Position numbers and translations under genes: made by a program
Shown here: piece after piece, positions 58,839-63,225 of the stretch
Layout: every line of letters starts with the position of its first letter
How positions within the stretch are numbered: the stretch's first letter is position 1
Assembly: GCA_017694995.1 (NCBI GenBank)
Contig: JADIMB010000059.1
Span: 1-63,225, forward strand
DNA from: Candidatus Cryptobacteroides faecavium
GTDB taxonomy: Bacteria; Bacteroidota; Bacteroidia; Bacteroidales; UBA932
Length of the DNA: 63,225 nt
Direction: 5' to 3'
The notes under the pieces: model-generated
Database searches by the model: none
What the model was told of the DNA's origin: nothing
Seen by the model: the letters and a program-made list of their open reading frames with translations, nothing else

Positions 58839-60995
58839 TTAAAATTCAATGGTATCCTCTACTGTTTCTATCTCGTCCACTGTGAATGTGCCGTCTGCGG
58901 AGTTCCATGTGACATCGAAAACGATGCTGTAGTCGGAGTTGGCCGACAGGGGCTCGTCCAGTGTGCCCTGCAGGCTGACTGTCCTTCCGTCTGTCATGGC
59001 GAGATTGAAACTTATTGTGCTTACGGTTCCTTCCGCATTAGGGAAGATATACCGGTCGGTGGCGGCAAAGATTGTACGGTCTGACCAAGCGTTTCCGGTA
59101 AAGGTGTTGGCTGTATTCCCGTAGTAGGACAGCTCTCCTGTCAGGCTTGAAATGTTGACACCGCTGCAGCAGTTGTCGATAGTGGCTTCAATACTGCTGA
59201 CCTGCCCTATGTCGAAGTTCCCTCTTATCTCAAGTCCGATGTCTATGCGGGATGCCGGGCGTATGAGAGTCACGGATGTCATGTCATCCTGGAACAGGTC
59301 GAACTGTACCGCTGCCGCCAGAATGTCATCCCCGGTGCCTTCCGTCCCGGTCTGCTCTATTCCCCACATGATATCGCTTTCATCCCCGCTGAACATGATA
59401 TTCAGCCTGGAATCCGGCTCCCGGTTCGTGAACAGTATATTCTTCAGTCCCGGTGTCGTGCTGAAGACCCAGCTGTTTCCGCCGGTGTTCTGCATCTGGC
59501 AGCTCTCTGTAGTCGAATTCAAATCCTCGAGCTTCTTGAAGACGTATGCTGTCATGGCGCTTGCTGCCGGTGTCTCCTCGATGTTGCTGAACTTAGGGAA
59601 GACAAAATCCGCAGTCAGGCTGTACCGGAGTTCGGCCGGGACATAGATTTCCTCGCTCTTTTCCGAGAGATGTATGCTGCCGTCGCTGCCGGTCGCATAT
59701 GTCCAGAACGAGTAGTAGGTATCAGGTGTGACACCTGCTTCGAATATGTATTCCGTGTCGGAATTTATGCTCTCGCTGATCTGGCAGCGGCTGCTGAAGT
59801 CAAACGCGTTCCCTGATATGGCGTACACGACTCCTGCTTCCGTTATGCCGTATATGTTGTATGCACCGAACTGGATCTGCACTGACCAGGATGTAATCCC
59901 GTCTTCCGGTATGCTGATTGTCAGGAATGTATTTCCTGTGATGTCATTGGCAGAGATCTCCATATCCGGTCTGACAGCCGACACATAGTTGATCTGGCTC
60001 TGTGAAATGTCCAGGCCGGAAAGGTCTGCTGACTTCAGTCCCGGTATCTCGGCCAGAGTATTGATATTGGAGAGATTGCTGTTCCCGGACAGGTCAAGTT
60101 CTTCCAGGAAGGCGGCATTCTCAAGCCCTTCAATGCTGTCTATGAAATTGCCGTTCATCACAAGTTTCCGGACATTCCCCATATCGGATATGAATCCCAG
60201 AGTATTGAAATTCCCGCTGTTCTGGATAATGTAGACTTCTGATGCTGACCCATTGTAGCTCTGTGCTGCGTCACACGGCATATCGGTGAGTTCTATCATA
60301 GGGCTGGCGACTCCGTCCAGAGACGAAATGCCGTGTAGGCTGTTGCAGGAGACTATGACTATGCCGTCCTGCACGTATTCAAGTATCTCCAGGTTGGAAA
60401 TGTCATAGATGTCACTGCCTTCGAAGATCAGGCCCGGATCTGTGTAGGATGCCATATAGCCTCCGGAGACACAGTTCCCTATGATAAGCCGCCCGTTCAC
60501 CCCGGTATAGATGAAATTCTCGACATCTTCCTGCGACCTGATGTAAAGGTCCCCGTCGTATACTTCATCCGCTCCTGAAGAGGTATATCCGGACTGGGTC
60601 ACTGTGACATAGATACTGCCTTTGCCGGACTGGGGCGATATGGCGACTGTAGCCCGTCTTTCGGACCGCTTGGTGTTCCTGCTTGCCTGGAATGTTATGC
60701 CGGCCGTGCCTGCGGCTTCATCATAGGAAATCTTCAGGTTTGAGATCCATGAAGTGGAACTGCCCTGGTAGTTCACCTTGGCCGTTATCTTTAAATTTGT
60801 CTTTATCCTGATTTCTCCTGTCAGCTGCTGCTGGGTCCCTGATGCAGGCATGGTTATGCTCCCTCCTGAGAGTATCTCAAATGAGGGGAAAGCCCCGGAC
60901 ATCCCCTCTTCATAAGGATGCGAGCACTGGATAAGCAGAAGTGCGGCTGCCAGCGCAAGGACCGGCATGGTGATATTCAGTAATGCTTTTCTCAT
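58839..60995 (-). CDS. Large lipoprotein: BACON, leucine-rich repeats and fimbrial-anchor-like domain
   Basis: A 718-residue lipoprotein; signal peptide ends LLIQC. Domain order: BACON-like beta domain (about 40-135; SSTSWISNLKISYDEAAGTAGITFQASRNTKRSERRATVAI region), an LRR-like region (about 150-345; SSLDGVASPMIELTDMP, NVRKLVMNGNFIDSIEGLE, FLEELDLSGNSNLSNI), a fibronectin-like segment, and a C-terminal FimB/Mfa2-like domain (about 455-705; TAYVFKKLEDLN, NILFTNREP, IRPASRIDIGLEI). Compared with the next gene, the domains are in a different order. It is the second gene of the cluster. Confidence 0.82.
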   Translation of the reverse strand: MRKALLNITMPVLALAAALLLIQCSHPYEEGMSGAFPSFEILSGGSITMPASGTQQQLTGEIRIKTNLKITAKVNYQGSSTSWISNLKISYDEAAGTAGITFQASRNTKRSERRATVAISPQSGKGSIYVTVTQSGYTSSGADEVYDGDLYIRSQEDVENFIYTGVNGRLIIGNCVSGGYMASYTDPGLIFEGSDIYDISNLEILEYVQDGIVIVSCNSLHGISSLDGVASPMIELTDMPCDAAQSYNGSASEVYIIQNSGNFNTLGFISDMGNVRKLVMNGNFIDSIEGLENAAFLEELDLSGNSNLSNINTLAEIPGLKSADLSGLDISQSQINYVSAVRPDMEISANDITGNTFLTISIPEDGITSWSVQIQFGAYNIYGITEAGVVYAISGNAFDFSSRCQISESINSDTEYIFEAGVTPDTYYSFWTYATGSDGSIHLSEKSEEIYVPAELRYSLTADFVFPKFSNIEETPAASAMTAYVFKKLEDLNSTTESCQMQNTGGNSWVFSTTPGLKNILFTNREPDSRLNIMFSGDESDIMWGIEQTGTEGTGDDILAAAVQFDLFQDDMTSVTLIRPASRIDIGLEIRGNFDIGQVSSIEATIDNCCSGVNISSLTGELSYYGNTANTFTGNAWSDRTIFAATDRYIFPNAEGTVSTISFNLAMTDGRTVSLQGTLDEPLSANSDYSIVFDVTWNSADGTFTVDEIETVEDTIEF

Positions 60996-61007
60996 GTCTA
61001 GTCCTCC

Positions 61008-61619
61008 TTATTTTTTGAAAACAGACTGTCTGCTGTTGAACAGACGGAACCCCAGCCCGACCTGCATTGTCATATTCTTGCTCGGGTCGGCAGTCATGAC
61101 GTAACTGTATCCTAATGCCTTTGTGAAGCGGAAGTTGAGGAAGACTACCTTCCCCATGTTGATGACTGCTCCGGCCACCAGGCTCCCGTAGTCCAGGATT
61201 CCTGTGTCTTCAACTGCCTGCTCCCCGTCCAGTGACAGCGTTCCGGAGAGGGCTATGGACTGCTGGTATCCTACTTCGAAAGCGAATCCTTTCGAGCACC
61301 ACAGCTGCAGACATATCGGGATGTCGACGTATGAATGCTTCGTCTTGGCTGAAGAATAGCCGGCCATGTCGATATTGTATCCGGCCGAATGGAAATTGTA
61401 GAGGACATCTGCCTGCAGGCCTACGATATTGCCTGCCTTGATACCGGCAAAAATGCCACCGCCTCCTCCCATCTGCATGAAAGTCTTTGGGGTGATTTCT
61501 GTCCCGGTGAATGTCGCTATACCTTCTCCGCGGATTCCTGCGGAGACTTTAACTGTCTGGGCATGAGCGATACATATACTGCTTGACAGCAGTATGACCG
61601 CCAACATCTTTTTAAACAT
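61008..61619 (-). CDS. Outer-membrane beta-barrel protein
   Basis: A 203-residue protein with a signal peptide ending HAQ and an eight-stranded-type barrel pattern: alternating strands such as GIFAGIKAGNIVGLQADVLYNF, FAFEVGYQQSIALSG and VVFLNFRFTKALGYSYV, ending with aromatic-rich VGLGFRLF. It fits the PorT-like/OMP_b-brl_2 families of Bacteroidetes. First gene of the eight-gene cluster; it may help place the lipoproteins encoded next (inference). Confidence 0.82.
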   Translation of the reverse strand: MFKKMLAVILLSSSICIAHAQTVKVSAGIRGEGIATFTGTEITPKTFMQMGGGGGIFAGIKAGNIVGLQADVLYNFHSAGYNIDMAGYSSAKTKHSYVDIPICLQLWCSKGFAFEVGYQQSIALSGTLSLDGEQAVEDTGILDYGSLVAGAVINMGKVVFLNFRFTKALGYSYVMTADPSKNMTMQVGLGFRLFNSRQSVFKK

Positions 61620-61660
61620 TGTTGTTCTCGGGTTATAATTACCTACACACTTTTACAGTG

Positions 61661-61668
61661 CAAAGATA
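61661..61668 (-). promoter_or_regulatory. Minus-7 box of the eight-gene surface cluster
   Basis: Minus-strand TATCTTTG matches TAnnTTTG 41 nt before the barrel-protein ATG. The nearest TTG (plus 61684-61686) is at 15 nt, too close for a standard minus-33. Confidence 0.55.
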
Positions 61669-61813
61669 ATTATAAAAAGGGAACAATGGAAATTTTAGAC
61701 ACTGTTTTGAAATTTTCCGATATAAATTCCAAGACAATGTCTTTATGACTAAGCAACAGCTTCTTGATCCTTCTGAGGCTCCTGAAAACGGGATGCCGCC
61801 TCCGGGGGGGAGG

Positions 61814-63121
61814 TCAAATGCTGAAATTGTGGTAGTGCGGCCCGAAACGTCTGAACGCCGCCCTGTCAAGCTCTTCCCTATGGTCAGGATGGGCGATGCT
61901 AATGATGAGTTTGGCCCGCTCCTGAAGAGACTTGCCGTACAGGTCCACGGCTCCGTATTCAGTGACAAGGTAGTGGATGTGGGCACGGGATGTGACTACG
62001 CCTGCTCCCTCGAAAAGAGTAGGGGATATCTTGCTTTCCCCGCGCTTTGTGCTTGATGGCATGGCTATTATGGCTTTCCCTCCTTCGGAGAGTGATGCCC
62101 CGTATATGAAGTCTACCTGCCCTCCGGCACCGGAATAGAATTTCGTGCCCAGGGAATCGGCGCAGACCTGTCCTGTAAGGTCTACCTGAAGGGCTGAATT
62201 GATGGCTGTGGTCTTGGGGTTCTGTGCGATATTGAACGGGTTGTTGGTATACCCGACATCCATCATCGAGACCATCGGATTGTCGTCAAGGAACTCATAG
62301 CACTTTTGTGAGCCCATTACAAAAGTCGAAACAAGCTTCCCCTTGTCTATTCCCTTGGCAGAGCCGTTTATCACACCCTTCTCCACCAGCCGGAGGACCC
62401 CGTCTGCAAACATCTCGGTATGGATACCCAGGTTCCTGTGGCTGCCGAGCTGTGCCAGTACGGCATTCGGGATGGCTCCTATGCCCATCTGCAGGCATGC
62501 CCCGTCTTCGACAAGCTCTGCGCAGTGCCTGCCTATGGCCTCTTCTACCTCATCCGGCTCGTGGAAATCGGCCGGCAGGAGAGGTGTGTCGTCTTCTACG
62601 AAAATGTCTATCATGTCCATAGGTATCATGGCCTGGCCCCATGCCCGGGGCTCGTATCTGTTCACTACCGCGATTACAGTCTTTGCACATTCTATCGCCG
62701 CGAGCGTGGCGTCCACAGATGTGCCGAGTGAGACGAATCCGTGCTTGTCAGGCGGGCAGACCTGGATCATGGCTACATCGCATTTCAGGGCTCCGCACCG
62801 GTAGAGCTTCTGCGTCTCGCTCAGAAGCACAGGTATATAGTCCGAGTATCCGCTCTGGACGCTTTTGCGCACATTTGCACCTATGAAGAATCCCTGGTGG
62901 AAAAAGACCCCTTCGAATTCAGGGTCAGTGTAGGGCGCCTGTCCTTCTGTGTGAAGGTGGTGGATTTTTACATCCTTGAGCTCTCCTGCTTTACCTCTGC
63001 GGCACATGGCCTCGATCAGAATACGGGGTGCGCTTGCCACGCTGCTCAGATGTACATGGTCTCCTGACCTGATTACTTTGACGGCCTCGTCGGCCGATAC
63101 GAAATGGATGTCTTTTCTCAT
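61814..63121 (-). CDS. Acetyl-CoA hydrolase/4-hydroxybutyrate-type CoA transferase
   Basis: A 435-residue two-domain family-I CoA transferase. HLSSVASAPRILIEAM and LKDVKIHHLHTEG lie in the N-terminal domain; GIGAIPNAVLAQLGSHRNLGIHTEMFADG holds the catalytic glutamate (Glu236 in HTEMF); GAGGQVDF and VVTSRAHIHYLVTEYGAVDLYGKSL are the C-terminal CoA-binding motifs. It may transfer CoA between acetate, butyrate or 4-hydroxybutyrate, fitting the butyrate-kinase operon elsewhere in the window. It ends 194 nt from the barrel gene start and has a minus-7 box upstream. Confidence 0.9.
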   Translation of the reverse strand: MRKDIHFVSADEAVKVIRSGDHVHLSSVASAPRILIEAMCRRGKAGELKDVKIHHLHTEGQAPYTDPEFEGVFFHQGFFIGANVRKSVQSGYSDYIPVLLSETQKLYRCGALKCDVAMIQVCPPDKHGFVSLGTSVDATLAAIECAKTVIAVVNRYEPRAWGQAMIPMDMIDIFVEDDTPLLPADFHEPDEVEEAIGRHCAELVEDGACLQMGIGAIPNAVLAQLGSHRNLGIHTEMFADGVLRLVEKGVINGSAKGIDKGKLVSTFVMGSQKCYEFLDDNPMVSMMDVGYTNNPFNIAQNPKTTAINSALQVDLTGQVCADSLGTKFYSGAGGQVDFIYGASLSEGGKAIIAMPSSTKRGESKISPTLFEGAGVVTSRAHIHYLVTEYGAVDLYGKSLQERAKLIISIAHPDHREELDRAAFRRFGPHYHNFSI

Positions 63122-63183
63122 GCAGTCAAAAGTTTTATCTTCTTGTTTGCCGTCAGTCCGGCGAATTTATGCGGTTCAGGTTC

Positions 63184-63191
63184 CAAATATA
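63184..63191 (-). promoter_or_regulatory. Minus-7 box of the CoA-transferase gene
   Basis: Minus-strand TATATTTG matches TAnnTTTG 62 nt before the ATG at 63121. A plus-strand TATTTTTG at 63205-63212 may serve a divergent gene beyond the window. Confidence 0.5.
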
Positions 63192-63225
63192 GTACAATTT
63201 GTTGTATTTTTGCGCGCTTTGAAAA

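Noticed and set aside
61620..61813. Small gene between the barrel gene and the CoA transferase
   Set aside because: The open frames there are antisense extensions of the CoA-transferase gene and lack any start context; only promoter-like sequence is seen.

Overview
The window is a chromosome segment of a Bacteroidota bacterium, most likely of the order Bacteroidales. Four things support this: family-level gene content (DUF4837, DUF4290 and DUF3822 proteins, BACON and FISUMP domains, fimbrillin-like lipoproteins, a two-gene AddAB-type recombination nuclease), type 2 PyrF, many lipoproteins with Bacteroidetes-type lipoboxes, and repeated TAnnTTTG minus-7 boxes with a TTTG/TTG minus-33 box 19-22 bp upstream, the known Bacteroidetes sigma-factor consensus. 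No phage, insertion sequence or CRISPR array was seen. Family and genus cannot be fixed from this window.

Layout. 1-2.3 kb: M20 dipeptidase and pyrF. 2.3-2.6 kb: a gene-free tract of consecutive hairpins plus a MITE-like element with 11-bp terminal inverted repeats. 2.6-7.1 kb (minus): coiled-coil protein, zapA, a structured RNA that looks like 6S RNA, rny and a DsbD-like reductase. 7.1-9.8 kb (minus): a four-subunit 2-oxoacid:ferredoxin oxidoreductase. 9.9-10.8 kb: tRNA-Pro(CGG), a 78-bp direct repeat, rpsT and tRNA-Glu(UUC). 10.8-15.2 kb (minus): M23 peptidase, dxr, rseP and a DUF4837 lipoprotein. 15.2-18.2 kb (plus): ruvX, def, a phosphohexomutase and a lipoprotein thioredoxin. 18.3-21 kb: rubrerythrin and an SLC13/RCK permease, divergent. 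21-31.3 kb (plus): addB, addA, DUF4290, ftsK and lolA. 31.3-34.4 kb (minus): FISUMP lipoprotein, lemA and two TPM-domain proteins. 34.4-36.7 kb: apbE and a short ComEC, convergent. 36.8-40.1 kb (plus): ackA-ptb-buk. 40-46.3 kb (minus): nrnA, two FKBP-like lipoproteins, MATE pump, cytidylate-kinase-like protein and serine hydrolase. 46.4-49.8 kb (plus): a conserved membrane protein, DUF3822, rsmD, a CDF transporter and ybaK. 49.85-61.6 kb (minus): an eight-gene cluster of exported proteins. 61.8-63.1 kb (minus): a family-I-type CoA transferase.

How the genes work together. Housekeeping functions (cell division, envelope biogenesis, recombination, translation) are mixed with fermentation. The KorDABC/VorDABC oxidoreductase makes acyl-CoA and reduced ferredoxin; Ptb-Buk and AckA can turn acyl-phosphates into ATP; the CoA transferase can exchange acyl groups. 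Rubrerythrin, the thioredoxin lipoprotein and DsbD fit an anaerobe that handles oxidants and periplasmic thiols.

The strongest candidate for an undescribed system is the cluster at 49852-61619: an outer-membrane barrel, two large BACON/leucine-rich-repeat lipoproteins that each carry a fimbrial-anchor-like domain in a different position, two smaller fimbrillin-like lipoproteins, an LPP20-like and a FlgT-like exported protein, and an exported WG-repeat/CARDB-like protein ending in a caspase-fold peptidase with an intact His/Cys dyad. Gaps are 1-25 nt throughout, which suggests one transcript and a shared cell-surface role.
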